A stretch of 64,000 nt of DNA from assembly GCA_013396635.1 (NCBI GenBank), contig WBMW01003926.1, positions 868,488 to 932,487 on the forward strand, written 5' to 3'. Every line of letters begins with the position of its first letter. Within the stretch, counting starts at the first letter, position 1. The notes under the pieces were generated by a model, which was given only the letters and a program-made list of their open reading frames with translations, was not told the DNA's origin and ran no database searches. This DNA comes from Penelope pileata. Its lineage: Eukaryota; Chordata; Aves; Galliformes; Cracidae. This document shows, piece by piece, positions 25,401 through 40,400 of this stretch. Both the position numbers and the translations under genes were made by a program.

Positions 25401-28400
25401 GAGGCTGCTGACCCTCCCGAACACAAGAGCTGTCACAGATGTCACAGCCTGAGGGATGGCTGCCAACAGAGGGTGACAACTAGAGATGAGAGGCCAGAAC
25501 AAGACTTCACCAGGTGAATGGGCAGGAGTGGCTTCGTGCCTTACTGATTTTTTATCGTAATGATTTTATGTTAAAAGGATGCTCAGATCTGCCCAGATCT
25601 CAGTCCCCCTTCTGTTGGCTGAAGAGCTGAGCCTAAGCCATTTCCAACCCAGTCACAGTACTCAAGGCTGTGTACAAGGCAGCCTCAGTCACCTACCACT
25701 TTACAGAGTTGACAACCAAATGAATTAAGCAAGCGATGAAAGTGCTGGCAAGCAGCTCCCTATTAGGTCCAACCGAATAAGCAAAAACAGGGCTCAAATA
25801 GTCCCAGTTAAAAGCTTCCTGCTTCACACCCCTCTCCTTTTGAAACACACAAAACCATTTCCTTTTCTTGCTGAAAGAAGCACGTAAGAGCAAAACGCTC
25901 CAGCTGCAAAAAACAGGGATGAAACCTATTGTAAGAATACCAGTTCCAAGTTTTTCAGCTATTAATCCCTCATTTTTACATGTGTATAATAACTATCAAG
26001 CCATTTTGAGGTGGATGGGCAGCCTGCACAGACCTCCCCAAGCCTGCAAGGCTCCCCCAACACAGCCTGTCCTAGACCCCCCATTTCCTGCCCTCAGCTG
26101 GTGAGGAATTTGGGAGCTGCTGCCTTCCCCTGCACGTCAGCCGTGGAGGAAGTAACCCATAAACACTGACTGATCTTCTGAGGCTGTGGCACTATGTGAA
26201 CCACATCTTTAAAGAGCTTTTGGTGACGGATGGAGATAATATTTAGCCTGTACAAAAGGCACTCTCTGCCAAGACATATATCAATAATTTACAGAATTAC
26301 AACGAGCCTGGAAGTGAGCACAGTGAAGACCAGTAAAATAAGCACTTAACAATATAATGGAGGTGACAACGCTAAATTCACAATGCATCAATCAGGCTTT
26401 TAAAACTCTGTCAGAACCATTTATTATTAAAGAACTATAAAGCTGCAGTGGCATGGATGTGAAACCAAGCCACCCACCGGACACATGTACACCAGCAAGG
26501 CCAGGATCAGTGTGAAATGGTTCATTTAGAATTAGGCATGTGTGCATCAAAAAAAATCAACTTATTGCTTTTCTTTACTACCTGTGCAACATTGGAGCAG
26601 GGATCCTGCTTTACTCAGGGACCTCTGTGTAGATGGGGAGCTGCACAGCATCATTCACTTGCAGCCTCACACCAATGCCACAGCTGAATCTGTGGGCTGC
26701 AAACTTCCTCCAGCCCGAGCTCTGAGACCAGGTTGCCTGCGATGTCCCCTGAATTATTGATACCTGTCTGCTATCAGTTACACATCCCAAGAAAGAGACA
26801 CCTTTTGGATATCCTCCTGCCACGTTGCAGAAGAAACAATAGCTGCAATCAGAGAGGGGGTTATCTACCAGGATCCCATAGTGCTGGGCTGAACAACTCA
26901 GCTGCCCCCAGAGCAGCTGCCTGCTATCTCACGTGAAAGCTGATGCGACAAGGCTTCTCCTCTTCTTCCTTTTTTCTTCCCTCCAATGGTTTCTCACTCG
27001 AGTATCTCTTAACAAGATGTTTAAAGGGTGGTTAAAAGCCTTAAAGCAGTGGCTACATCGCTTCCAGATGCAGGGAAAATCCTCTGAATTCAAAATAAAA
27101 TTAATATCAAAGTATGGTTCAGTGCTGTCAGGTGGGTAACAGCTTTTATTCTTCTCTAGGGTGAGCTCATTGCATTGTACAATTTACTTCACAGGGGCAC
27201 AGCAAAGTTTCATCAGCTCCTTTTGAGATGCTTCTAAGATTTCTGGATGCAAAGCTTCAGGAATGCCAGCAGCACACAAAGAACGGGGTTGGTGTTGTGA
27301 AGTGGTGAGCAGGAATACTAATTCTGAGCAGTGTGTGACCACGTGAACACTTGAAGACAAGGCTCTCTTCTGAGCTGAGAGTCCTCAGAACAAAGTGAAC
27401 TCTGAGCATTGGGGAAAAAAAGCCTGCTGGTTTTTCAGAGGAATGCTCAGCTGGATAAAACAGTGTTTGATCTGTGCAAAGTTAGGTCACAGGAAATAAA
27501 ATGGGATGAGGAGTAACTAAAAAAAAATACAAAAGCCTTCCTTCCATAGCTAAAGGCAAAATAAAAGGTGAGAAGATGTACAAAACTATTTATTGCCTAG
27601 CAGCTTACACAACTCCTGGTGAAACGAATGGAATCCTTCAGGCAGTCGCATCCCTGGCAACTCAGTGGTAGCTCATGAATTCTGCAGCTGAGGGAAGAAG
27701 GAAGCCTGCATTCAAAGCATTCCTCTCAGAAACCTGCTCTTCAGGGCTTTAATGTTCCACCTGTAAGAGTGCTTTCTCTGACAAACGCCTGCAATTTCGG
27801 TTGTACAACTTTGCTTTGAGAAGGTTAGCAGATGTATTGATGCAGTCTGAGTAAGGCAGGGGAATGGTAATCCTGTCTGTAGTGTAACCATTGCAGGAAA
27901 ATTCACTTGCTCAAGTGAAGAAAACAACTTCTGTAATCAGATCTAAGCACAGCCATAGCACACTCATTTTATTTGTCAATTCTTATACCTAAGGGATGTG
28001 ATATACCTGTAAAACTCAGTTCCATCGAGCAATAAATTAAATTTTTCATGCCTTGTTGGCCAACAAACCTAACCTTTACTTGCTATCCATTTCCCACAAG
28101 ACGTCCACAGCCATGCCAAGCCTCTAATGCACTTTAAAAATCTATTTTCGAGCTGCCAGAGAAGTTTTCTTCATTTGCCACAGGAGTTCACACTGGTCTC
28201 AGTCCCACAACAGACAGAGAAACCTGATACACACTGAGAATCCAGGAGCTCTGAACAATAAACTTTGCATTTCTGAGCAACAAGGGAGTACAGCTTTCAG
28301 TACATTTATTTCTAGTGTTGGAAGCTTAAAAGGCTCACAGCAATTTCACAGCCACTGCTGCTATCAGGAAAATCAGCATTACTAGGAATTTTAGGTTCTA

Positions 28401-31400
28401 CAGTTATGTCAACAGTACTTACATCTAATTTTAATGAAAGGTAGCATGAAAGTCTCAGGTAAGCTTTGAAAGCACCCTTCCATCCCTCCTCCCCAAGTCT
28501 AGTCATACAGACCAAGCATGAAAGCTGCAAAAAAATTACCATTACTCCATATATAATGCAGTCCATACTGAAAAACCTAGAATTCCTATAGAAACTAATC
28601 CTAAAACATCCCCACAGGGCTTTTCCAGGATGTGTGACTAAGGATGCTCTTGGAGTACATTATTTTTTATTTGAGGCTTTTCCTCTGAACGGTGCCACAC
28701 TACATCTGCACAGATTAAAGCACATGTGCCTACACAGAAATGGCAAATGCCAGCTTCCAGTATGGCAACAGTCACCCAACAAACACGTAACCAAGGGCTC
28801 TCTTGCTTTTCTTGCAAGGCAAGTGTATACCTCCATGAAAACTGGCTCGTTTGAAGATGCTGCTGGCCCATCTGACTTCAGATTTGACAAATTAAAAGGC
28901 ACACATTCATGGATTTTGCTAAGGGTAAGAAGAATCTCACCTTTATTGGAATTTTATAGCTCAGAATAGGCAGATGCACAATGATGCTGTGAAAAACCTA
29001 ACAATTTATAATTTGCTGATGAAGACCCATTTTAGATAACCATTTCTGCTCTAAATAAACCACAGATTATAGTTTTTGCTGTTTTCTACTTTTCCCTCTG
29101 TTAAAACTCTGTCTTGTGATTACTTAAAGTGCAAATGTCAGCTTTTTGTTTTCAGAATCTCTCTAAAATACTTAGCAAATGTAGAGCCCCTGAACAGCAA
29201 GGATGTAGGAGCATCCTTCTGCTGGATGTGATGGGACAAAGCGAGAACCTGGAACCCCTAATCTTTCAGGGGTAAAACCTTACATCCTTCAGGAGAAGCT
29301 GAAGTTGCAGATCACTCCTCAATAATATTAAAAACCACCTGAATACATGAGATGCTTGCAGATGTGGTAATATTTCTCGTTTTCTACTGTAGAATAACAA
29401 AAGGCACATTTCTGTTGCCCATTTGTAGCAGGAGCCTGGCTGCTCCTGCCTTAAATCCTAGGATGAACACTGTCAAATCCAGGATACAGACACGTAACCA
29501 CAGTTTGACAATGGAAATCCTTGGCTGCATGCAGGCACTGATGTGAGAGGTGAGGGCTAGCAGGATGTGACAAAGGCAATGCCACTTCCTATGGCACTGA
29601 CACCTTACTCTGTTAAATCTAAAAACTGCATTTACTTCCTGCTCCTTTAGTTAAGCCTTGGTTCAACACTCGCACCCTCCCAAAAATAAATAGATACATA
29701 ACTAAGACAGCATTTCCTCCTTACAGAAAGCTAAGCAGAGGGATGCAAACTCAGGTAATGCAAGTTGTTACAAATTAGGACTGCTTTGCTGCTTCCTCAT
29801 CACAGATAGCTCCAACATCCTTGCAGGAAAACAAACCTGAATTTTGTCTGCCCTTGGATACACGGCCAGCATTGAACTAGAGACCCTTCCTGTCTCAGAA
29901 ATGAAAACTGAGGAGTGTCAGGGATACAGAAGAAGGAAGGTCCCAGCAAGCTGCACTTGCTATCCATGCAATGCCAGCAACTACAGATAACCACTATACA
30001 CTTGCAAAGTTTTAATATTCTTTATCTGGGGTCTCAGAAGGAAACTTTGCTTAAACTCCTAAATCCACTTTGCTTCAGCCTCTCTTCCATGCTCTAGTAA
30101 AATTTGTACAGAAACCACTTACCTCATCTCTATAAAGGGGACTTGTGTAATACATGATATCCATTGCACTGCTGTTCAGCATGTCCCTTAAACCTCGCAC
30201 TTTGTCTGGGGTAATGGAGTCCACGGTGTCTGAAAGAGAAGAGACTTAAGTTACACGCAGGAGAACGATAAAATCCAAACAAGGCACGAGCAAAGAACAC
30301 AACATGAAACTTCTGGGGACAATTCTGCAGACAGCAGCTACTGGAAGAACCAAAGAATCAAACAGCATACCTCCATCAAGGGTAAGTTTTGACCTCCATT
30401 CAACTGGAAGAAATTCAACGTGTGTTGCAAGATTGGAAAAATACTTTTCTTCTATTTTTCTTGCAGTATCTCGCATCCTTAAAAAAGAAAAGAAAGAACA
30501 CGCTCCTGTTAAGGCTACTATTGGTGCTCCCATCAAATAAAGTCAATGCATCTAGGAACAACACACTTCTTGCACTACTACTTTTAAAGTATGCCAATGT
30601 ATGCCTACTAACATAGGTAATTACTTCACCTCACAATTATAAAGTTATTATGTACTTAAATTTTCATATAGTGGAAAATTTTGTGTATTACACACTCAAA
30701 AGTTTCAGAACTGCAAGTGTGTTCTGCTATGAGCCTACTACAAACCAGCCAAGCTCAACTGAAAGACATCTGTTAACTCTGCTTGGTTTGGGGTAGCATA
30801 TCATCCAAAAATGAAGAAATTTATTAGTTTCAAAATCTTGAAACCACTGAAATCAGCCATTTCGACCACTGTGTAAGGAAGACAATTCAGTGCTTCCAAA
30901 CCCGAAGAAAACTAATACAAATACTGCTCAAAAAGTCAGAACTTTATTCCGATTTCACGTATCAGATTGGAAAGAGCTCTCAGAGTGAGCAATTGGAGCA
31001 TCTATCAGCATTTCAGCTTGCAGCAGCAGATGCAGAGACTGTCCTTTAAATGCCTTCTCATTTTTCAAGTATTTCTGAACATGAACACTGACGGATGCAT
31101 CTCTCTGAAAGGATACAAGAAACTTAAAAATACCTCAAAACCAAAATATATCTGAACCTCTCTGCTGTTTGGGGGGGACAAAGGGAATACTGGTATATTA
31201 TTTTCCTTTAAAAAAAACGCTACTGTACTGCTGCTGCATGAAAGGCCATGAAATTTTAGAAGATTAAAAAAAAACCCATGAATTTTATCTAAAAAAAATT
31301 TAATGCCAAGCTGGGAAAGCGTGGTATTTTCCTCTCTTTCCTTTATGCTATACTTGGGTCCCAATGGTGCTAGCATTTTGAAGATGAGCACAGCCAACTA

Positions 31401-34400
31401 AATGTGACCGAGGGGCAGCAATGCTGCTCTTCCAGCAGCTGCTTCCCAGTTACAAGCAGCAGTTTTGCTTTGAAGCCCAACATGTTTTTATCTATTTTCA
31501 AAGCAAACTCCCTTTTAAAGATTGCTACAATCAAATGCATGGTGACATTAATCTCCCACCAGTACTTCTACCAACCCAACCGTGCTTTGGGGAGTTTAAC
31601 CCCCTAGCTGAGACACTCTCCTTGAATGTGAGTGTTCCTGTTCTGCTCCAACAGGAATGAAACCATTTAGCCTCGATCACTACCAGCACCTGAGACAGTA
31701 ATCGCTTAAGCTCCTCTGTTTGATGAGCAAAACTGTCTGCACTGAGGCGGTGTCAGCATTGCACAGAGACCCCATACAGACAGCTCTGTCAAACCCTTGT
31801 TTTGAGATTAAGTCTATCTTTACCTCTTCAAAATAAAGCCAGCAGGTAGCTGCAACACCAAGCCAGGAGCTGCTCAAATCTCCTCCGTGAGGTTGCTGCA
31901 GGAGGTGACCATGCAGATAAGAAGTATTGACAAAATCTGTTCTCTGGGCAAAATGCCTTCTGCTTTTTTACTTCAGCCTCTTCAGTTTCACAGAGTGAGA
32001 AACATGCTTCAGTGAGGAAGGGGTATGAAAACCACTGCTCTGCAAAAACTCTTTGTATGAAGATAACTCATTCTTCTTTTTTAGTAATCTTTTTTTCCCC
32101 TGTGGAAAAGCCCATTATGCTACGAAAGAGCAGTTCTATGATCCACCACATTTTTAATTGAAGTGGGCAGTCAAAACATTTTTCCAATGGAAAGGAAGGA
32201 AGGGGAAAAGAAGGAAGGACGGACGGAAGGACGGACGGAAGGGGAGCATCCTTTGACACGCAATGTTTTGAAACAGGTACTGATGGCATCACCAAGCAGT
32301 CAAGAACTGCACCTAACCGACATCTCTATTTTTAAAGCCTGGTGTGATTGCCCTCCTAATCTCCTAGTCTGCAGTCCAACGAGATGGCAAAGGTTTCCAT
32401 ACAGCATGTCATTCCCATAAGGAGGGGGTGGGGGACCAGCAAGAGGATCTGCTTCAATCAGGGTCGACAAACCTTTTCTTTGCTTTGGGCTGCACAAGCT
32501 TTTTGAATGTTATATGCATTTTTGCATGCTATATGCAAAGCAAGCAAGGAAAATAAATAAAAATAATAAATACCTACGTAGTGGTGACTGTGTATCTCAG
32601 ATAACATCAGGAGACAAACCTCACCTAGAGGAGTAGATCACGGAATCCCAGAATATCCTGAGTTGGAAGGGACCCACAAGGACCATGAAGTCCAACTCCC
32701 TGAAGCCCGGGACACTTTATAGAGTGATCAGTTGCAGTGTAAGCTCTAAGGACTATATTTCTAAGCTTCTTTCCATCAGCTTTATAGAATGGACAGAAGA
32801 TTCCAAAAATGAGATTTAGCAGAAAAATTGTTACGGTTTCTCACTTGCTTATTGGTAACTATCTGTAAAAGCATAATTCTGAATAAACATAGTTTGATAC
32901 TGGCAATGTCCAGATGACAGCAAAGACTTAAAAACCTCAGGCAGCACATGGCAGAGAAGTCAGAGGGAATCCCAAATGTTTTCTTCCTCTTCAAAAAATG
33001 TTTTTGATGAACTATTTCCTCAATAACTGCTCGTATTCAGTTGAAATACCCACTACGAGTAAGCAATAATGGTTCTGAGAATAATATTAGTCTTCAAATT
33101 TTTTTTCTTTTTCTTCCCACTGAAATCCTGATGCCCAGGAACCACAGTGGTTTTCACCAGGGACATTTCAGAAAGGCTGATGGAGGTGTTGCTCTCCTCC
33201 AAACACAGAGCTTTCAGCTAACATGAATCTGGAAATACCAAGCTTAACAGGCAACCAGAAGAGCAGCAATCTAAAGATGCTAGGCTTAACAGCAGCAAAG
33301 ACATAGAAGCTTTACATGAATAAAGCACAGAATTCTACTTAGCAACAGTTACTTGCACGTAACTTAGAGTCATAGAATGGTTGGGTTGGAAGGAACCTTA
33401 AAGATCATCCAATTCCACGCCCTGCCATGGGCTGGGTGCCACCCATGCTGGCTGCCTACGAACCCATCCAACCTGGCCCTGAGTACCTCCAGGGATGGGG
33501 CAACTTGGTCCTAATAGTTCAGTGAAAACCATCTACACTATTTACCCATTTGTGGCAGCTATAAACCTTACGAAGAAATATCTACTACAGCTAATTAGAA
33601 TCCTTGCTTCAATTACGACTGCCTTCTTTTAACACACTCGTTGCTACTCCCCTGATCTGATGGGTTTGGCTTGTTTTTAAAAGCAGATGTGCAGCTGTTT
33701 GGTGATTAGCCCCCAAACCTCAGAAGGTGACAGGATGGCATAAGTCACTGCTAAGCTGTGTTGTGTCACAGGCAAGGAGAGAGGAAAACTGGAACTCACT
33801 GCCAGGAAACAAAATTGCAAAATTTTACAAAACACAAAACAATTTTAACTTCTGCCCAGATCTCAAGGGCTCCCCCCACATCAGCTGTGGCTGCCCAGAG
33901 GTGGCCCACTCTTTGGCAGCAGTTCCAAACTTCTGCTAAAGCAGATTATGAACAAGGAAATGCACTCAGGCATATTGGAAAATCAGCACAACGCTGCATG
34001 CATTGCTCTCACGCCTTGCAAAACACACCCTAGCAGAAGTGCACAGATCTGCTTCAACAGAGTTTTGCAAACTGCCACTTCACTGATCAAGTGTGCAGCA
34101 AATGCATTTCTCAGTGCAAGTTCAAGTGTGCTCCTCTGCTCTACTGCACTGCATGCCAACCTGGAGAAGCTGGTTAATACCACAAACCCACTGACCGAAG
34201 CTTTGCAGATTACAAACTACATAGTTACTAACATAATTAGTATTTTTGCTTACCACTTAACTTCTCTAGACACTCCAGCTCAGTGCTATGAGCCAAATCC
34301 CGTCAGGAAGAGGTGCAATTATTCTCTCTCCCCTCATTTTACAGCAGCGATGTCACACTGATCTCCTGATACCAAGAGCCACAGAGGCATTAAAGCACAT

Positions 34401-37400
34401 TAGCAGGACAATTCCCAGTGCAGCACATCTCATTGACACTGAATGGCACTACATGGCATCCCCCACTGATTTTCATCAACAGTTTTGTCTGACAAATTTT
34501 GATCAAAGCTGTGGTGTAATTGCTAAGCAGGGTGGCTACGCTCATACACAAAACACTTGTTATATAAATGTGTATCTGCTTTGCTATAAAGTCTTTTCTT
34601 TTTTCTTTTTTTCTTCTTAATGCTTTCTTCTGGCTTTAAAAAAATGTTTTGAGCTCCTTTAGTAGATGGCAAGTCCCTTCAGCCACTTGTGAAATTAACA
34701 CTAACCAAAGTGATAAATCCTCATCTAAACAGGCAGAGAATGATTCCCTTTTCCAATGCAAATGAAAGCTGAAATATTGACCCCAGAGCAACAATTACTT
34801 AAATCTATATACCCAAGCACATGGTAACAACTGGAATTTATGATTTTTCTAAGAGAAAATTCATTTGAGCACAGATGCAATGCATGCCTTAGAAAGTATC
34901 ATGACATATTGCTGTAATGCAAGCGAGAATTAATGGCCTGAAAATAAATACTTGGAGACTCACCATCAATAAAACGTGCTTGGCTGCCTATCTCTGATTA
35001 AAGCAATAAAATAACACCACCATATTTTCCTAGGTATGCATCCTTGCATAAGCAAGGATGTTCCAAAGATGTATTAACACATTTACAATTATTGTTCTGG
35101 TTGTTTTTAACCTTATGCTACTCATTTTACCTTTGTGGAGCACTCACCACTAGCACATAAGAAACTGGCCAGCTACCAATTAGATTAATCTAGTTTACAA
35201 ATTTTATAAGATCACCTGGATGGCTGGTAACACAGCAAAATGCCTGCTGAAAAATTTTACTCATTTTGCTCCCAGATCATCTTTACAGACTCTCTTCAGC
35301 CAGACAATCCACAGCCAGGAATGAGGGAATGGTCTTGAGTGTAAGAGGAACCAAACCAGCCAGCTCCTTACCCTTGATTTAGGAGCTGGGGCAGTGGGGT
35401 GAATGGCTGGGAACAGGGAGACCTTCACCAGCTTTCATGCCTCTCCTCAGGCTCTGAATGCATGGACTTGTTTGTAAAGTGGGAATAATGCACCTGCTAT
35501 CAAGTGAGGATGCACCTATCTGTAAACTGGGAATAGTAATACCTTGGCAATTTCAATAAAAGAAGCAGCTTTTCCTACTCATGCACACAATTTTCACTCC
35601 ATCACAAAAACAGCAACTAACTCCAGTAAAGAGTTGGGGGGAAAAACATAAATCAGCTAAAATTGCTACTTCCATGAAAACTTCACCAAAAAAATCCCTT
35701 TACTCTCAGAACATTGCACTTTACCCTGGGTGAACAAGAAACACAGAGATCTACTTAGAGCACCTCTTTATTCAGAAAGAAAATAAACTGGAGCCATTTG
35801 TGGGTCACACACGTGGTAGATTATGCTCTAAAGCATTCCTGTTCTGGTTTCACCACTCTGGAGCTCCTTCAAACAGAGCACAGCACGCAGTGCCTCTTTG
35901 AGGAGATAATACCACAGGGCATTGAGAAAGCTTGGGGCTGGCTTGAGCTAAATTTGCTAAGTCAAAGTGAGAGCAGTGGGCAGGAGCAATAAGAACAGAG
36001 CTCTGCTCAAGCCAGAGGAAATGAAAGGGACACGGTGTTCAAAAGCTCAGCTGCATCTCAGAAATGCAAACTCAAGTTTTATTCAAGGCAGACTTCAAAG
36101 AGCACCTGTAAGACACGTGTTGTCCTCTGCCACTGTTCTTCAGGGATTCATCTGCTCTCAGGCCTTAACACATTCAGAGCGCTGCTCTAGGACATATGGA
36201 GACTCATTTTACTTCAGAAGAAAGATGAAAATTCTAGGAGACAACCAGAGTGAACAGAATCGTGATTCACACTTCATCCTTTCCAAGAACAAAGGGACTC
36301 TGCATGATCAAAGGAATCCTAACTTCTAGGCTATGATCACAGGAACCCTGAGCCAAGACTGCAGAGGTGCAGGCACTGCAAACCAAGTACCTCCCTACCC
36401 AGCACAGCCTCCCAAACAGCAGCAAGGCTGTCCTTTGCTGAGATGCTGGATTTTGGCCAACTTGACCTGTTCCTGCTGTCTTGCCCTGGCTCCTTGCCAC
36501 TCTCTCCCACTCTCCAGTTGGGGTTCTAGCTCTCCAGGCAGGAGTGGTGGTCTGGATTACAACAGGACCACAGAGTGAGCTGTGCTGTGTGGGTAGGGGA
36601 AGTGCAACACTGGGCAGGGGAGAGGAAGGGAACAAGAACAGATGTAGAGATGCATGCAACCCCCAAGCAGGCTGTTGGAGCTTTGGGCCAGCGTGCACTC
36701 GTGGTGGATGACAAATAAATGTACACAGAACAAGCTCTTACAGGAGTACTAACACCCCAACCATCACCTTTTACCTCTTGGGCTGAACTTCTCAGCTACC
36801 TTCCAAACAAAGCTCAAGTTGAAACTGGTACAACGATGACTATTTGCATACTTAATTTCAGAAGAACGTGCAATTATTGCCAGCACTGAAGAACGGAAAA
36901 CAAACACGTCGTATGTACGTAATACCACGTAAGCCTCTAAGTGGAAAATAAGCAAAACTACCCAGTACCTGAAAAGCTTAAAAAAAGAAAAGCATTTTGT
37001 AGAAAATTCAATTAAAGAAGATTCAAGCAGCAAATATTTAAAGGCATTGAAAGGTTTCTGAGAGGCTCTGGGCTCTGCAAGGGCTTGCACGCCATTGGAA
37101 ATTTACCAGAAGAGCTATTCTGAGCTAATTATCATAATGATAACCCACAATTAAAAAGCTTACTAATGGGACATGCAATAAAAACGTAATTGGTGACGAC
37201 GGAGTGCCAAAACGATGTGCTTGTGCAGACAGCAATTTTTGGGCTATGAGCAGCAAAGGCAAATACAGATTGGGAGTCAAAACAGGAGATTCAGACAGAG
37301 GCAGACAGACACCAGCTTTGGAGAAAGAGCAGCCAAGAAGCATCACAACCTCACGGCTGTTATGGAAACGTACTGAGCAGTTAACACAGAATCACAGAGG

Positions 37401-40400
37401 TTGGAAGGGACTCTGCAGATCGTGAAGTCCAACCCCCCTGCCAAAGGGAGGATCCCTCCAGGAGGCTGCACGGTTACTCCATTCAATTTTTAAGCACAGG
37501 AATTTATAAAATTGAAAGGATCAACCTATGATAAAACAGGATTATTATTTTTTTTTTTTTAAAGGATGTTGGAAATATGGATAGCAACATTCCTAAATTC
37601 TATATAGTATATTGAAGGACATCCTACCCCACCAAAACACATAACCTTAAGGCCCAACCTCAACAAAACAAGAGAACAGGCTTTGGAGCAAACATGCCAA
37701 CTAAGTGCAAAAGTATGTACAGTAAAATTAAAAAGATATCTTCCAATCATTATTATTTTTTAAAGTTAACATTGTACCATGTCAGAAATCCAGTAACATC
37801 AGAATTCTGCATCTGATGGAAAATCAAAAAACTTCAGTGAAGTACACTAAGTCATAATATCTTCGTTTGTATTACACAGAAACATTTTTTCTTTCTTTTT
37901 TTTTCCTTTTTTTTTTAAATGGAAGAAGACATATTCTGTATTTCCTTTTCTCCTGGAACAAGTGATTCTGTTCATGTTAGGCCAGCTGCATCGATTGCTC
38001 CAGCCTGGAGCAGGTCCTGTCTCTTCCCAGATGAATTCTGCTGCCCATATCAGCACTGACAGGAGCAGCTTGTTGTACCAGCTGCCGGGTGACATTTCGA
38101 TAATAAATGTGTTTAACTTGACTGCAAAGAAACAAAAATTGTGTCACATCTTCCAAAGACCTGTTCATTCAAACGTTGATAAAATGCATCGTGTCCATTT
38201 CCCCACTTACAGGACACCCTGCAACCCTACCATGGGAACACATTAACGAGCAGATCAAACTCCACTTCTTAATGAAATTAGCGCATACAATTTAAAACGA
38301 TCCTGGAAGCAGGGTTCTGTTTTCAGCTCTGTGACCAACAGTATCTGCCTGATGGTGCAGAGACATCCTGTGCTGCAGCACTTTCTTCTCGAGGCAGTAA
38401 TCTGAGGACAGCCTATCAAATGAGCTCTGGTAGGGTCTCTCAACCCTCTCAATCCACCTGGGTTACAGACAGAACTCCATGTCTGGGTTATAAGCTGTAT
38501 TTTTCACTTTTCTTTCTTTTCTCCTCCTTTTAAGACCACTTGTTCCAGTGAGGCTATGGTTTTGTGCTACGAATAGAAGTGCTGCCCTCACACGGGCTGG
38601 AATAAATACAGAAGTTTTACACCAGGGTAGATTGAACCCAAAAGATGCAACAATACGTGTACATGGCAAAGATAAAATGCAGAAGAGATGTTGTAGGGGA
38701 TGAAAGAAAAGGCAGGCACCTGAGCAAGCATCCCCTCCTGGAGATCCCATAGCCCCTCCAAGCACCACACCAAATGAATGCAGGGTTTCTAAGGGACACA
38801 CAGTGCCCACCCTAGGGCTCCCACCCTGGTACATCATATCCCAAATGACACACAAGTCTTCCAAAGCTGCACACAGCCCAGAGACAACGATGAGCTCTGG
38901 GGGCTGCTCGTGCTTTCTGCAGCTGCTGGTGGTACCCAGACATCGGTGAGGGAAGAGAAGAGGAATGGTGACAACCATGGGCAGTGGCTGATTTTATGGA
39001 GTTAGCACAGCTGCAACTACAGTTTTTCTACAAAATCACGTCCATTTAAAAGGAAACAACACCAAAATCTTTTCCCTTTAGATTCGACTTAGAAGTGTGA
39101 TGCGTCAAGCAATACTTCTCCCTGCCCTTATCTGTTTTCAAAAGGCAACATTCAACTTCATGCATCCCTAGTGCAAAAAAAAGTTAAAAAAAAAAAGTTA
39201 AAAAACAAACATATCACAGATGAAGGTGCTAACAGAAAGTGCTAGTGAGATCTGCCACTGCGTTGGCCTGGCAGACATTCTTCTAAAATCCCTTCCTAGA
39301 ACATATGGGATCTTCCCCACCTATAAGTTCTAAGCTATTAGACAAAAAAAAAAAAAAAAAATTAAAAAAAAAAANAAAAAAAAAAAGGCAAAAAAACCAA
39401 CCACCCAAAAGCCAGATTTCCATCTAACACGATGCTTTCATTTGCAGATTTTGTAGAGTATACAATTTATGCCAATAATTAGCATTTTAAAAGATTATGC
39501 AGCACTGTCTGATGTTTTTCTTGAGGGAATGTGAGACCAGAGTGAAATTTACTGAAGCACAAAAGGTCTTGTTTCCCTCTAAGATAGATTTCATATAATG
39601 GGCTGCCAGTTAAAGTGGGACTTCTTACGGAATGGATACCTACACATCGTGTCCTGAGCTGAAATTAATCCACAAATCCAAATCCTGAATGCATTTTCAA
39701 TGCAAAATGCAGCAGGCAGAAAAAGCTGAAAATCTTAATGACTCCAAGGTGGGAGTTTTACTTCCAGTGGCTGTTAAATCAGCAGCTCATATTTGGGATA
39801 TTTGCATTACCAGTGCAATTCACTCCTAGAAATGAAACTTTTTACAGTTATTTTGGTGACTAGCTTCAGATTTTTTATTGTGGGCTGTAGATTTCTCTCT
39901 CTTTGGTTTTGCCTGCTTGCTCTTAAACACCAGAAATAAAAAAGCAGAGAAGAGCCAGAGTAAGGAGAGTAGGAAATAGCAGGTTGCTGCTTTGAGATGA
40001 CAGATGACAGCAGTGAAATCAAGAGGCCTCCTGGAGGACACTAGAGCAGAACAACGAGCTGACTGTCACAAGAGCCTGCTGACACGATGCTACACACTGG
40101 GGGAATGGTATCTCAGTCACTCACATAAGCACTGACCTACATTGCTGCTCTGGATTGAAAGGGAGGTTCACCAAGCTCTTACCATGAAGTCAGCCCTGCA
40201 CACACTTTCACAAGTCACTGGGTATGTTGCTGTTGGCTTTGATGGAATGTGGAACTATTTGGGACACGCACACTAAACCATCTGCACAGCACAGATCTGC
40301 AGTCAACACATTTCATCCTCCTCTTTCAGCTAATGAAGCATTCCTTAACGCCACCTTGTATCCTCAATTCTGTCATCAAGACTTTACAGCTCCTTCTAAC

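Noticed and set aside
24851..25426. 191-codon minus-strand ORF in a DDHD1 intron
   Set aside because: Same strand as the gene but no similarity to DDHD1 and no acceptor/donor pair fitting the phase of the neighbouring exons, which already join in frame without it.
30123..30477. Two adjacent exons of exactly 107 nt as a possible exon duplication
   Set aside because: Their sequences and peptides are unrelated and both correspond to distinct parts of DDHD1.
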